Source: Amanita rubescens (taxonomy: Eukaryota > Basidiomycota > Agaricomycetes > Agaricales > Amanitaceae). From it: a stretch of 64,000 bases of DNA. The stretch's first letter is position 1; every line of letters begins with the position of its first letter. The notes beneath the pieces are model-generated. The model was given only the letters and a program-made list of their open reading frames with translations. It made no database searches and was not told where the DNA came from. A program made the translations under genes and the position numbers. Where the stretch lies: NCBI GenBank assembly GCA_015039365.1, contig WION01000066.1, positions 1 through 64,000 on the forward strand, written 5' to 3'. Shown here one piece after another: positions 11,219 through 22,226 of the stretch.

Positions 11219-12569
11219 ATGCCACTCGTTTCGTATGCTATTCAAACGAGCTTGAATATTGGGACGACGATAACCATCCAAGTGGTAAGCCCATTGGCAC
11301 GTCATTCCGTTCGTCTGCTTCTTTTCTCCGTCAGCTGTCGGACTGTGATGTTAATTTTGGACTCAATTAGAACTATAATCTCATCAGCGACGACACCCGA
11401 GTCAAGGACGTGTTTATGCTTAAAGTTCCCACTGACGCTCCGAGGGATCTTATGTACTTGTGGGACTATCAACTAACCGTCCTGAACTCCATTCGCGTTG
11501 ATGATGAACAACTGGAGCTGGAAAACAATCAGGTGCTTTAGACTTTTGATGTCCTTTCTAACGCTTACGCATCCTCTTCAGAACGTGGAGGCGGTGGAAT
11601 GGTTACGTCCTTCAAATCTCGAAAAGGCATCGGATTTGATGTGTGTCTACATGGGTCCCAAATATGTTGTACCGTCTTCCTCTTCCACGTCATCTGGCTC
11701 GAAGAGAGGATTGCGAAACGTAAAGCAACCAAGAATTATGGTGTCTGCCCCTGCTGTGATTGATTCAACCCAGGATGTCGCCGTGCCCGTCACGACACCT
11801 ACGGGATCGGCAATTAAATCAAATGCTCTCTATGATCCTCGCTTTCTTTCCGATTACGGTGGTGCTCTGTTCAACCATACCTTGGCTAAACTAGTCCAAA
11901 GGCATATTGTCGATGAAGAAGGAAAACTTAACGCCGCCGTGGCTTGAATACGATAAACTGCGAACAGGCAGAGTTGTCCTCATGAGAATATCTTTACGTA
12001 CATATTCAATTACTGCAAGTTATTCACAGAAAAAGGTATGTATGTTTCCTTTCTCTTCTCCCCACGATGTTCATGCCAGTCAGTTTTATCAGATTTACGC
12101 GGACAGGATTAAAGTACTCATGCCTTCGTATGAGCCCATTGACACCCGTTCAATACGTCTTTCTATCGATGACTACATGAGGAACGAGGAGGGGCAAAAA
12201 TCCGACAGTGACGACGACTCTTGAAACATTTTGACAATGGACCCCCTGTAGATGAGCAGCAGCGGATTTCCGAGGTAATATCTTTTCTCCGTCTTGTTCA
12301 CATTCGTAAGCTCATGCTTGGTCTGAAAGTCGTCCACAACTGCATCCTCAAGTAGCGCTTCACCTACCACACCTCCATTCTCGAATAGTAGCCATCCCGA
12401 GATTGCCTCTCCTGTGGAACAACAGGGTCATGAAGAGGCTTCATCTGCAAGTGGCCTTGTATCTTTTACGACGCCAAGTACCTCAGTTTGGCCATCCGTT
12501 AACTCCTCTGTGAAACAAGCCAAGACATCGGGGAAGAAACCAAACGTCAAGTCGTCGACAGTGACATGA
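11219..12569 (+). pseudogene. Agaricomycete-type uncharacterised protein, copy B (frameshifted)
   Basis: Paralogue of copy A about 1.4 kb downstream. Exon 1 begins MPLVSYAIQT (ATG 11219) and ends in phase 0 before GTAAGC at about 11284. Exon 2 starts after TTAG near 11370 and reads NYNLISDDTRVKDVFML. Exon 3 starts after TTCAG near 11581 and reads NVEAVEWLRPSN, then a Ser/Thr-rich linker absent from copy A, then FLSDYGGALFN. Relative to copy A there is one extra base near 11930 (the stretch after GKL), which forces a stop, and another frame break near 12224 before the block FDNGPPVDEQQRISE. The tail homologous to that of copy A runs to 12569 (KQAKTSGKKPNVK). The two breaks suggest a pseudogene. 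A sequencing indel is possible for either but less likely for both. Confidence 0.55.
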
Positions 12570-12779
12570 ACCTGGATTAAACTTTCCTCTTTTTTTCTTC
12601 TTCTTTCTTTCACTTACAGTCTATGTAACCACTAAATGAAAAAGAATAGAAAAAATCAATAACATGCGGTGTGCAGGCACGATGGAAAACGAGAAACAAC
12701 TTTTCATACTATTTTTTACATGTGTATTTTCAATCGGTCTTAATGGACAAATGGCTATGCTTCATCACAGGACTCCTTG

Positions 12780-12860
12780 TTGCGGGTTTTGCCGCGCAAG
12801 CGGGCGTAAGGGTTAATCCAACCTACTATTGTACGCATCAGCGGCATCACGTGATCTCCG
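12780..12860 (+). repeat. Shared upstream repeat, copy 3 (no gene copy follows)
   Basis: TGCGGGTTTTGCCGCGCAAG followed by CGGGCGTAAGGGTTAATCC closely matches 10901-10940, including the CACGTGATC box. No third copy of the gene is visible downstream, so this marks an ancestral duplication boundary or a lost third copy. Confidence 0.65.
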
Positions 12861-13536
12861 GCAAATGTTGTTGTCCCGTCTCGCCTGAGTTCCAGCATAC
12901 TCAAGTACAAGGTGGATGGGGGGAACAGCAGGAAAAAATACCTAGAACGGAAAGCATGTTCGTGTGAGACTAGATTATATTGAATGTCGTACAGAGGAAC
13001 GCGCACCAAAGTTATGTTACCGTACCTGCCTTTTTGGATTGCCGGCGACGATGACAGACTCAAGAGCGAGATCAAAGAATTCTGGATAACTCGCCTGTCA
13101 CGTCACGAAATATCACGTCTTCCTGGGCGTTCCCGAATCCTCGGTTCAGCCCCTGGCGCCCAATCCCGCGTTCACGCAGAAATGTGGCACATGCCGGAAG
13201 ACTAAGCTTCTGAATCCATCAGAATTCGCGTAAACACGCTCCGGATATGCAAATACATGCAAGGATTGTACATAACGAAGTGCTGATGCATACACAAAGA
13301 AGAAAGCTGTCAAATCCGATGAGGAAAACCAGCCACCAGCTGATGCAGGGGCAGATCTCGATGACGGAAAAGACCTGCAGGGTTGCCGTAACCGCTCCAC
13401 GAATGGGATCGTGTTTGAAAAGTATCGCAGATGAAGGAATAAATTCAGAAGGCAATCAAGGCCAGTATTCCTATTACATACTATATATTATGGCCTCCCA
13501 CTATCGACAGATCTCTTGTACCCTTTCTGACCCCCG
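12861..13536. other. Catalase upstream region; no gene seen
   Basis: Short ORFs on both strands show no recognisable domain. The stretch just before 13537 carries an AT-rich box (ACATACTATATATTATGG) about 55 nt upstream of the catalase start, which could serve as a TATA-like element. Confidence 0.3.
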
Positions 13537-15540
13537 ATGTCAACGCCCCACTTCACCACTTCCTTTGGTTCCCCCCTCAACTACCCCCATGCTTCCCAGC
13601 GTGTCTCCAGTCCAAATGCTCCTCCCCTTTCTGGTCTCTCCCTTTTTCAAGGTCATATCAACGTTATCTTGTACATATATAAGATATTTACTAATCTGCC
13701 AACATGCAGACTTCCATCTCATCGACGTCCTCGCGCATCTCGGTCGCGAACGTATCCCTGAGCGCATCGTACGTCACGTTTACCACTATACTGGCGGACT
13801 CCAAATTCATCAAGAATCACAGGTCCACGCCAAGGGTGCTGGTGCTCATGGTCACTTCGAAGTCACCCACGATCTTAGCGACATTACATCCCAAAGTATT
13901 TTCCACAGCGTGGGCCTAAAGATTCCAGTCACCGCACGTTTCTCCACCGTCATAGGCGAGCTTGGTTCAGCTGATACCGCTCGTGACATCCACGGTTTTG
14001 CTGTCAAGTTGAAAACCGATGAAGGCATCTGGGACTGGGTCTTCCTGAACACTCCTACCTTCTTCATCAGGGACCCCGCCAAGTACCCCGAATTGATTCA
14101 CGCTGCCAAGAAGAACCCTCAGACCAACTTGCCGGATGCTGATATGACCTGGGTATTTTCTCATAATCCAATATCGGAAATCGATCTCTCATCCGTTTCG
14201 CAGGATTTTCTCTCTCAAAATCCGGAGACAATTCACCAGGTTATGATGCTCTACTCCAACCGCGGGACTCCTGATGGTTTCCACCGACAACATGGCTTCG
14301 GCGGAACTACCTTCCAGTTTTGTCGGGACGACGGCTCCTTTTCATATGTCAAGATCCATGTCCTATCCGACCAAGGCGTCAAGGTACATATGTCCTTGGT
14401 TCAACTCGCAGCGTCAGACTTTTGATTTAATAGACCCTCAATGCCGCCGAAGCGATCAAACTGGCCGGCACTGACCCCGACTACAGTACCCGGGCGTTGT
14501 ACAATGACATCCGAACGAGGGCTTTTCCCAGCTGGACCGTTTACATTGTGAGTATATATTAAATCGTGTATATCAGTGTTTCTTATCCCTAATGTAGCAA
14601 ACGATGACGCGCGAGGTAGCAATTAACAATAGCCACATCGTATTCGATGTCACCAAAGTATGGCCCCACGGCGAATTTCCTCTTAGACCGATCGGCAGGC
14701 TCGTCCTGGACAGGAATCCCGAGAACTTCTTCGACGAGATTGAGCAGGTTTGGTATTTTTGTCGCCTGACTAACATCATGGTGCTGAAGATACTCTAGCT
14801 GGCTTTCGCACCGTCCAACATGATTCCTTACATTGAGCCTTCTCCCGATCCCATCATCCAAGCTCGTCTCTTCATCTATCCCGATACCCAGCGTTACCGT
14901 CTCGGAGTTAATCATAAGCAACTCCCCTGCAATGCACCGAGTGTCACGGTTGCTAATCACCAACGTGCTGGTGCTGCTTCGTTCATATCCCAGAAGAACC
15001 GCCCTAATTACCAGAGCTCCTCTCAATCCCTCACTTTCATAGGTCCCAAAGGTGCTATCGACTCCGACCTCAGGAACAAGGACATGATTCGACACGAAAT
15101 CTTCAATAGCTCTGCTTACCGTGACATGTTGCTGCCGTCTGATTTCTCTGATCGTGAGATAGTATTAGTTCATATAATGGGAAGATATGCTAATTGCAAT
15201 GTCCATAGGTGATTTCGAACAACCTCGCGAACTGTGGGAACGAGTCTGGAATGATGTTGAACGGGAAGCGTTTGTCCAGAACGTTGCTGCATCCTTGAGG
15301 GAGGCAAATGATATCATCAAGGGCAACCAGCGTATGTCACATTCCATTCACGAGAATCTCGGTGCTCACATTTGCTCCCTCCATTCAGTCCTCGTCTTCA
15401 GCGCTGTGGATGGGCAACTGGCTGAACGCATCGCGCAGGCTATGAGCTTCAACTTCCTGTCACCCCCGAACCCCGTCGAAGCCCTCAAGTTAAACCTCAA
15501 GAGAATCAAGAAAGATGTCCTACCAAATGGCCCATCATAA
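13537..15540 (+). CDS. Catalase (monofunctional, haem), catalytic Asn replaced by Leu
   Basis: Nine exons close exactly to 525 residues: 13537-13651, 13710-13768, 13823-14152, 14204-14383, 14434-14547, 14598-14747, 14799-15153, 15209-15331 and 15389-15540. The introns are 50-58 nt, two of them multiples of three without a stop. The enzyme would turn H2O2 into water and O2. Family landmarks in order are [20 protein letters not shown] (distal His), ARFSTV (Ser), [72 protein letters not shown] and the haem-ligand segment [15 protein letters not shown] (Tyr). In the GxWDxxxNNTP block, where the first Asn is the second catalytic residue (human Asn148), this protein reads [11 protein letters not shown], so Leu sits there. 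DPRGF is DIHGF. There is no N-terminal targeting peptide and no peroxisomal C-terminus (it ends NGPS). The exon 1 start is supported by the joined [14 protein letters not shown] sequence. Confidence 0.92.
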
Positions 15541-16209
15541 AGTGAAGGAGGTTTTGAGTAAACTGGCTCCAACTACTAACGAGATTCCAAATCACGTACT
15601 ATGTACAATTATCGAAACCTGTGTATTGGCATCTAACTCGTGTAAGAATATACATTCCCTGACAATGCCTCTGAACCCCGGTTTTTTGTGTTGACACGTC
15701 GAGGGAGGTCCGGAGGCTACGCAATAGGTCTGGTTTCTTTTTTCAAGTTGAACGTGCGAGACGACAAGCTCGCGGTATGGTCGTTTTCTTGCGATTTCGT
15801 CACTTGAAACGATTTCCACGAAAATCTACCCACAATAGGAACTTGAAATCGGGGGAATCAAAACAAATTTGAAATAGCCTGGGAGTGATCGTCCACACCT
15901 GCCTACCCCATTCGTACCCTCCGTCCATCCATGCCAGGCACTCTCTCAATACCCGGCAGCTTCATCCTTCCCGCTAACTCGGGCGCCAGCACCCTTCAAC
16001 TGATCCGACTCGTGACTCGTCCGCATTCAATTCGACTCTCGCCCGCTCGACGCCATCGCTTCGGGACGAGATTGACCCAGTACTCCGCATCAACCGAGTC
16101 TCGCCACCTTCAACGCCGGGCCCGTTCGCATTAGGCTCGACTTCTATTTTCCTTGTGACGACCTGGCTCCCTTCCTCCCAAATTACGGCTTCCTCTACTC
16201 CGCATTTCC
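15541..16209. other. Intergenic between catalase and duplicated unit 1
   Basis: No ORF with a recognisable domain. A pyrimidine-rich stretch from about 15900 onward resembles leader sequence of the FHA-RING copies (the words 'cccggcagcttcatcc' and 'gcatcaaccgagtctcg') but is too degenerate to call. Confidence 0.3.
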
Positions 16210-17095
16210 CCTTCCGCAGCAGTCGTAGCGCCCCGTTTATTCAGTGCCAAGAGGTGGGACGAAAATTTTCATCGACACCCTAATCGCCCGGTGTCTGGCT
16301 TTCCCTTACAAATGAGAGACCGTTTATCAGACATCTCGTATTTGACCATGATGTGGAGAGACTAGATGATGTTCGGACCCGTGCCAATGTGTTCGAGGTA
16401 TGTTGGACTTTTTTCCTTCATCTATTCGCGTGGTGTTGATGACGTGGCTCTAGCGTAACTCCGTTGAAGAATAATCTCCCCACCGTTATTAACCCAAGTG
16501 CACCTCTAGCTCCACCTGGTCCCGTCCGCCCAACGGATAGAGTAATAAAGCCCGTATACATCTCGAGCTGCTGGATCTGGCACATCGTCACTCCGCATCC
16601 ATCCGTCTAGCCCCTCTCCTCTATCTATGACCCCATCCTCGACCGAGCTTTTGATATTTTTTTGGAAACTTACGGATGTGGAGATTGAAACGTTTGTGGC
16701 GAACGTGGCATCGGAAGCAAACTCGACTACAACATACTAGCTGCGATATGTACTAAAACGTATCATCTGTCAGGCTCTGCTTATCTCATCGGGATTGGGA
16801 TGTTGGGATAGCGGAGGTTTATTATCGATAACGAAGCACCAGCGCCGGTGGATTAACTGAATGCGAGCCTTCATTTCTCCCCGGCTTTTCGACTTGGACG
16901 AGGACAATGGAAACATTTCCACTTGGGACACCAGCAGAGCATCCACAGAATTAGACGGAGGAGCGTGCAGTGCGGGTGGCAACTTGGTACGGTGACGTGA
17001 ACGTGGACGGGTGTGCGAAATCGATATCGTGAGTTCAAACCTTCAATATAGCGCCGCACCTGATGTTCTGATTATCGTACGGCAGGATCAATTTC
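16210..17095 (+). repeat. Segmental-duplication segment X, unit 1
   Basis: This aligns by eye with 57820-58700. Shared anchors are GCAGTCGTAGCG followed by CATTCAGTG-like sequence, a block encoding TNERPFIRHLVF (unit 2: TSEEKLFIRQLIF) that ends GTTCGAG|GTATG (a likely donor), GACGTGGC-CTAG, CCCGTCCGCC-AACGGAT, AAGCCCGTA-ACATCTCGAGCTGC, and GATATCGTGAGT. The conserved exon-like blocks and splice-like borders suggest a decayed multi-exon gene, but I do not recognise its product. Confidence 0.6.
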
Positions 17096-17929
17096 GATAT
17101 TTACCTGTACCAGGCAGTATCGCACTGCGAAGCATGCACTTGATCCTCAGTATTGTTTGTTTGTCCCTGGCTTTTCGACGTGTAAGAGGAGCACGACGAA
17201 TGATAGAACATGCAAGATACAGGTCTATTTCGGAGGCAGCGGAATATGTGTGGAAATGGAGGCGGTTAAGAAGCATAATTTAATTGAACGTGTTTTCGAT
17301 GGAAAACATTAATGTATGTGAACGTGGTGATCGCGTCAACGTACTTTAGAGTCGACACGTCGCAATCCACTTCACGCACCAACTTTGCTTCGCCGAGAGC
17401 ACGTGGCGCACGCCCTCTTACTACTTAACTGCGGCCGACGTCTGCCACGTCAGTCCAACGATGAAATACATTTTGGGGCGGGCATTGGTGGTCGTCGAGT
17501 TCCATTCCCCGACTCGAGAATCTGAAACCTCCACCTTGCAATCTGTCGAGTATCTTACGCCTGCGGAGCCTCTGAAATTTTTGACCAATTTCTTGACGAT
17601 AGATTCCAAGTCCCTGTCTACTTCGGTGGTCCGTTTGTATCTGATGATGTATTGATGCGCAAGCTTGAGACGTTATTTTATTACAGCCAAGTCCAGAACG
17701 ATAGGTCCGTGAAAAATACACACCCAACGCGCATATAGGCTCCTCCTGTACATAGAATCCCATATACGCCCTCTTACTAAAGGCCGCTACTAAGCCGCGC
17801 TGACTCGGTTCCATGATCACAAACACACCTCCCGTCTGCTTCGCTAATCCAACTCAAACCCGACATCCAACAACATCGTCCCAGGTCCTTCCTCGCCCTC
17901 TGCGCCATCCATTTTTGCCAGCATGCTAT
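17096..17929. other. Spacer between segment X and the FHA-RING pseudogene
   Basis: No supported gene. Short ORFs on both strands (for example 17461-17655) have no recognisable features. The sequence AGGTCCTTCCTCGCCCTCTG just before 17930 is echoed in unit 2 near 59393 and may be 5' leader. Confidence 0.3.
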
Positions 17930-18978
17930 GGCGAAAACCGAGCTCTAATCCGAACAATGCCGGTGACCAACACAACCCAGCAAACGAATACAAGCCCGGT
18001 GCCTTCTGCTAGCGCTCCCCACAGTCCTCAACTTCACACCCAGCTCCAAAACTTCATCCCCCCATCCCATCAGTACCCTCCATGCCCGGCGACCTCCCAA
18101 TACCCAGCAGCTCCCTCACCCCAGCCACCCCTCCCGCCATCATCACGTTCTGATCGACTCATCCTGCATCTCGACTCTCGTCGTTGCCTCCCGTTCGGCG
18201 CCGTCGCTTGCGACCTACGCGCTCGTGCGGGAAATCGACCCATCCCTCTACATTGGCCGGTTCACAGACTGGAATGGGTCTCCCCGCCGTCGACGCTAGC
18301 ACAAACGGACTCGCGTTCAAATCCAAAGTCGTCTCTCGTGACAACGCCGAGATTTGGGTCGAAAAGGAAGGAAAAGGTTTAATAAAGGATACCAAGTCTT
18401 CCAGTGGCAAGTTTTTGAACCACGTTCAAAGACCGAGTCCGGTGAATCAAGAGAGTCGGCCGTTTCAACTCACAGATGTGGATATTTTGCAGCTAGGCGT
18501 TGATTATCAAGGAGGGGCGGAGAATATTTATAAGAGTGTCAATATTAGCGTGGAGATTGGATGGGAGTGGCAGGCCAATGCGAACGCTTTCAAGTGCGAC
18601 TTTTTCTTCTTGCTTTCTGATGATAGGGGTCAGCACGACCACTTGAAGAACCTCAGCGGCGCCTCTCGCTGTTCCCGGTGCCAATATCAAAGGCAACACG
18701 GTCAAACCCGCGGAATTACAAATGCCAGATTGTTGCATATGTACGAGCACTACTTTTTTACAAGTAGTATATTGATCAGCCTGACCCTTCAAGACAGATT
18801 TATTCGCCGTGTCCGCCAAGCGCTCTTCATCGCTCCATGCTTCCACACCTTCCACCACAAATGCATCAAACTGCTTATCGAAGCCCATCACCCCGCCTTT
18901 TCTTGTTCGCTCTGTCGAACTTACGCAGATCTCGAGGAAGACGTTGAAGTAGAACCAACCGATCTTAACGATGCCGAT
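17930..18978 (+). pseudogene. FHA-RING (Dma1-like) pseudogene, 5' part, split by a LINE
   Basis: Reading the conserved frame gives MLWRKPSSNPNNAGDQ, a Pro/Ser-rich linker with an in-frame TAG and TGA, then a frame change. The FHA domain follows with YALVREIDPSLYIGRFTDW, then FKSKVVSRDNAEIWVEK, KDTKSSSGKFLNHV and DILQLGVDYQGG. Then comes the second half of a RING finger, FIAPCFHTFHHKCI and FSCSLCRTY. The first zinc-binding Cys pair, normally a CCIC-type motif, reads RFIR, so the RING would not bind both zincs. FHA-then-RING order is that of Dma1/CHFR/RNF8 E3 ligases, which link phosphothreonine recognition to ubiquitination. The gene stops at 18978, where a LINE inserted. The rest of the frame resumes at 51391 (TDLNDAD | AHTDADVK). 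It was already broken before or besides the insertion. Confidence 0.8.
18967..18978 (+). repeat. LINE target-site duplication, left (AACGATGCCGAT)
   Basis: This 12-bp sequence recurs at 51379-51390 immediately after an A-rich tail, as target-primed reverse transcription leaves. Joining the two sides restores the frame of the FHA-RING gene. Confidence 0.9.
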
Positions 18979-19139
18979 AAAAAGCCTCTTGATCTTCTAC
19001 CACGTGGCACCCCTACCAGGACCCCGAAATAATCGGTGGACGGAAGGGCAGTACACTATAGTCGGTCGTAGTAGCAATATCTCTATACTCTTACACTCTA
19101 CCCTACCATACAAATACACAAAAGACGCCGAAGAACAAT

Positions 19140-20798
19140 ATGCCAGCTAGTACACGCTCAGCGGGTATGGCAGAAAAAGACAGCAGCGGTGATAAGAAGA
19201 CCCCACGCTCAAAAAAGATAGCTGAACTTGGGAACCCAGCTGAGTCCACAATAACCTCCGTTGAGAGCGCAAGGTCCTTCCTATCTGGACTGGGCCTCTG
19301 GAAGCAAGAAGAGATGCCGACCGCAAAGTTGGCGCTCACAGCGCTCCGCACGCTGGCAACCAACCCAAAGAGGTCAATCAAACTCCTCACGGACGGCATG
19401 CTCAGCATCTGCTTCGCCATCGAGCAGGCAGAAGAAGCCGATGCCTTCTTTGAATGTGAAGAGCACAACGCCCACCTGACACAGGAGCTAGAGTCACAGC
19501 GCGACTCCATCACAAGACTGGAAGATCTAGTCTCCAGACTGGCAACCGACAATAAGGAAATTGTTAAGGAATTAAGGAAGGACATGGAGGAAACAAAGAA
19601 GGGGATGGAATCAGTTAAACAGTGCGTACTCAACGCCCAGGCTACCACGCAGCCCCCGCCCATCCCCGCAACCAACGCGGCACCTTCAACCCTTCCGATC
19701 AAACCGTCATATGCATCAACCGTAAACAACACCTCGCTCCACCACTCTTCAGCCATAGCCAAGGGCAATGACCGTGAACGACAGATCATCGTCATCTTCA
19801 GGAACGAAGAGACAAAAAGGGACATACTCCGTCTCACGGCCAGGGAGCTCGTAACGAAGGCAGACTTGGCTTTGGGGCTCATGACGAACATAGGTATTCC
19901 AGTCCCCAAAGGAGTGGCTTTCGTCCATGCCACCACCACGAAAAGCGGTGCCGTTATTTACCAAATCAACTCAAAAAGTGCCGCAGTCTGGCTCAAATCC
20001 AAAGATAACCTCGAAAGCTTCACAAGCAACATGGGTGATGCCAATACAACCCACGCGCGCCTCTTCCACGTCCTCGCTAGATTTGTACCCACCCAGTTCA
20101 GCCCTGATGACCGCCTAAGCCGCAACCTGGTGGAATCCAACAACAATCTACCAACGGAAGCCATAGCACACGCTAAATACATCAAGGCCCCAGAACGCAG
20201 GAGACCAGGCCAGCGCACCGCACACGTCATCCTTGGTTTCAATACGAGAGAGCTAGCCAACCAGGTCATTGAAACAGGCCTAATTATAGAAAACAAACGT
20301 ATCCTTGTCGAGAAGCTGCTAAACGAGCCAACTAGGTGCTTCAAGTGCCAAAGCGTCAAAGGCGACCACCGCGCAGCCCAATGCCCCGAAAGTGCCCCCA
20401 CCTGTGCCCGTTGTGCAGAGGATCACAGTACCACCGATTGCAAACACACCGGAGCCCCCCGCTGCACCAACTGCAAACAGAATGGTCACTCCGCTGCCGA
20501 CAGAGACTGCCCCTCTTTTGAGAGAAGTATCGAACATTACCGAAAGTTCACACCTGATGCGCACTATAGGTTTTACCCCATAGAAACAGACACGTACACA
20601 TGGACACCAAATGAGTCCCCTCTCCCCGACCCCTCAAGCGCCGTGCAGGCTGAAGCCCCTGGCCACAGACAAGACGGCTCCGGCATTAGTACCATGATCC
20701 AAAACGTCCTACCAGGCAGCTGGTTCGGATCAAAAGGGGAAGTCCCGCTACCGCCTCTGCCACCAGCCGCTAGCCCCAACCCCACAAAATCATTTTAA
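19140..20798 (+). CDS. LINE ORF1: nucleic-acid-binding protein with zinc knuckles
   Basis: Intact, 552 residues, ATG at 19140. The N-terminal part is acidic-basic. Residues about 110-165 form a predicted coiled coil (LTQELESQRDSITRLEDL and following heptads), followed by a Pro/Ala-rich linker. Residues about 205-395 hold an RNA-binding-like region (RQIIVIFRNEE, then HARLFHVLARFVPTQFSP). Three Cys/His knuckles follow near residues 400-455: CFKCQSVKGDHRAAQC, CARCAEDHSTTDC and CTNCKQNGHSAADRDC. This architecture is usual for ORF1 of fungal Tad-like LINEs, which coats the RNA and acts as a nucleic-acid chaperone in the ribonucleoprotein. Its stop TAA shares one base with the ORF2 start (TAATG at 20796-20800), so ORF2 is probably translated by termination-reinitiation. 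It is the least damaged part of the LINE. Confidence 0.9.
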   Translation: MPASTRSAGMAEKDSSGDKKTPRSKKIAELGNPAESTITSVESARSFLSGLGLWKQEEMPTAKLALTALRTLATNPKRSIKLLTDGMLSICFAIEQAEEADAFFECEEHNAHLTQELESQRDSITRLEDLVSRLATDNKEIVKELRKDMEETKKGMESVKQCVLNAQATTQPPPIPATNAAPSTLPIKPSYASTVNNTSLHHSSAIAKGNDRERQIIVIFRNEETKRDILRLTARELVTKADLALGLMTNIGIPVPKGVAFVHATTTKSGAVIYQINSKSAAVWLKSKDNLESFTSNMGDANTTHARLFHVLARFVPTQFSPDDRLSRNLVESNNNLPTEAIAHAKYIKAPERRRPGQRTAHVILGFNTRELANQVIETGLIIENKRILVEKLLNEPTRCFKCQSVKGDHRAAQCPESAPTCARCAEDHSTTDCKHTGAPRCTNCKQNGHSAADRDCPSFERSIEHYRKFTPDAHYRFYPIETDTYTWTPNESPLPDPSSAVQAEAPGHRQDGSGISTMIQNVLPGSWFGSKGEVPLPPLPPAASPNPTKSF

Positions 20799-21921
20799 TG
20801 TTTAGCACAACCTTAAGAACACCCCCGCTCAACGACAGACATTTACGCTTTTGGCAACAGAACGTCAACAAATCCCGTAATGCACAGGAAGACCTCCTGC
20901 AATCCTTAAGAACTAGCGAGTTCGATATCTGCGCCATACAGGAGCCATTCATTGACTGTTTTACTAACACCAAAGCAAACTCAAAATGGAGGGTCGTCTA
21001 CCCAAACACCCATTATACAAGCCCGAAAAAGACAAGATCAGTCATGCTCATCAACATATCAATCCTCACAGACACGTGGAGCGCCCTAAACACAAACTCT
21101 GGTGACGTCACCACAATCCGGCTCCAGACAAGCGCTGGAACAATCAACATCTTCAATATATACAATGACATAAACAACGACGACGCCCTACGATCCCTAT
21201 CACAAGCAGCCCAGGAGTACCACAACGAAGAATCCAATGAGCACATGATTTGGCTTGGCGACTTCAACCGACACCACCCATATTGGGATGAAAATAGAAA
21301 CTCTCACTTGTTCACGCCAACAAACCTCAAACATGCACAAACGGTTCTTAACCTGACGATGACCAACGATATGGAGATGGCCCTCCCTAAAGACATCCCA
21401 ACGCTACGAGCCCTAAATACGCGCAATCTCACACGGCCGGATAACATTTTTATCTCCCACTCACTGATCGATGCGCTAATCTACTGCAACACAGAACCAG
21501 AAAAGCAACCAGTGAACACTGACCACTTCCCGATAATCACCAAGATCGACATCTCAGTCACGCTTCACGAAGAACACGAATGATTCAACTTCAAAGAAAC
21601 CGACTGGGACGAATTCAGGAAAACTTTGAAAGCTCGTCTAAATGGAATACCAAAGCCTAAGCCCATCCCCAACATTCGTACCTTTGACCAAACGCTAATG
21701 AGCCTCGATGTGGCTGTGCAAGAAACAATAGAAAAAGTCATCCCAAAAGCGAAGGCCTCCCCCCATGCGAAGCGCTGGTGGTCTAACGACCTGAGGAAGC
21801 TAAAAAAGGCAGTTACCAAAAAGGGCAGGAACTCCTATAACCAGCGCTTCAACTTAGACCATCCTGCGCATGAACAATATAGACGCCTATGCAATCAATA
21901 CACAGCCGCCATACGTGAAGC
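20798..21921 (+). pseudogene. LINE ORF2, part 1: AP-like endonuclease and linker
   Basis: The ATG at 20798 overlaps the ORF1 stop. The exonuclease-endonuclease-phosphatase fold is clear: LRFWQQNVNKSRNAQEDLL, CAIQEPF (catalytic Glu), WLGDFNRHHPYWDE (Asp/Asn pair) and TDHFPI (terminal Asp-His). It would nick the target DNA for target-primed reverse transcription. A TGA at 21581-21583 ends the first 261 codons. The same frame continues at once with FNFKETDWDEFRKTL to AIREA at the hAT-2 insertion site (21914-21921). Arg is the natural residue at the stop if CGA mutated. The frame resumes at 35860. Confidence 0.9.
21914..21921 (+). repeat. hAT-2 target-site duplication, left (CGTGAAGC)
   Basis: The 8-bp direct repeat is found again at 35852-35859. 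Eight base pairs is the standard hAT target duplication. Removing the element restores the LINE codons for IREAKTNHW. Confidence 0.95.
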
Positions 21922-22226
21922 TAGTGATGGGCACGGCCCGGCTTGGCCCGAAAGCCGGGGCTTAGGCTTGGCCAAGGGCGGCTCTGGCCTGGGAGAAATA
22001 CAGGCCAGGCCCTGGGCCCTAACTTTGGCCGGCTCAAAGCCTGGCCCGGCTCAGGCCAGGGCCTGTAGTGATATTTGTAGGCCAAAGAAATATACCCAAA
22101 GAGAGTATAAATAATTGTAAAGAGAGTGTAAAGAGATTGTAAAGAGAGCGTGCCAAACAGAGGTCACGGTCATAACACATTCAGTTGCCAGTTGTTTTAC
22201 GGTTACCTCAGACCTCTAGTACACGG

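Noticed and set aside
13247..14425. 392-codon ORF start upstream of the catalase
   Set aside because: It reads through introns that happen to be multiples of three; the spliced start at 13537 gives the proper catalase N-terminus.
19103..19939. 278-codon minus-strand ORF antisense to LINE ORF1
   Set aside because: It mirrors the codon structure of the well-supported ORF1 and has no domain; treated as a shadow.
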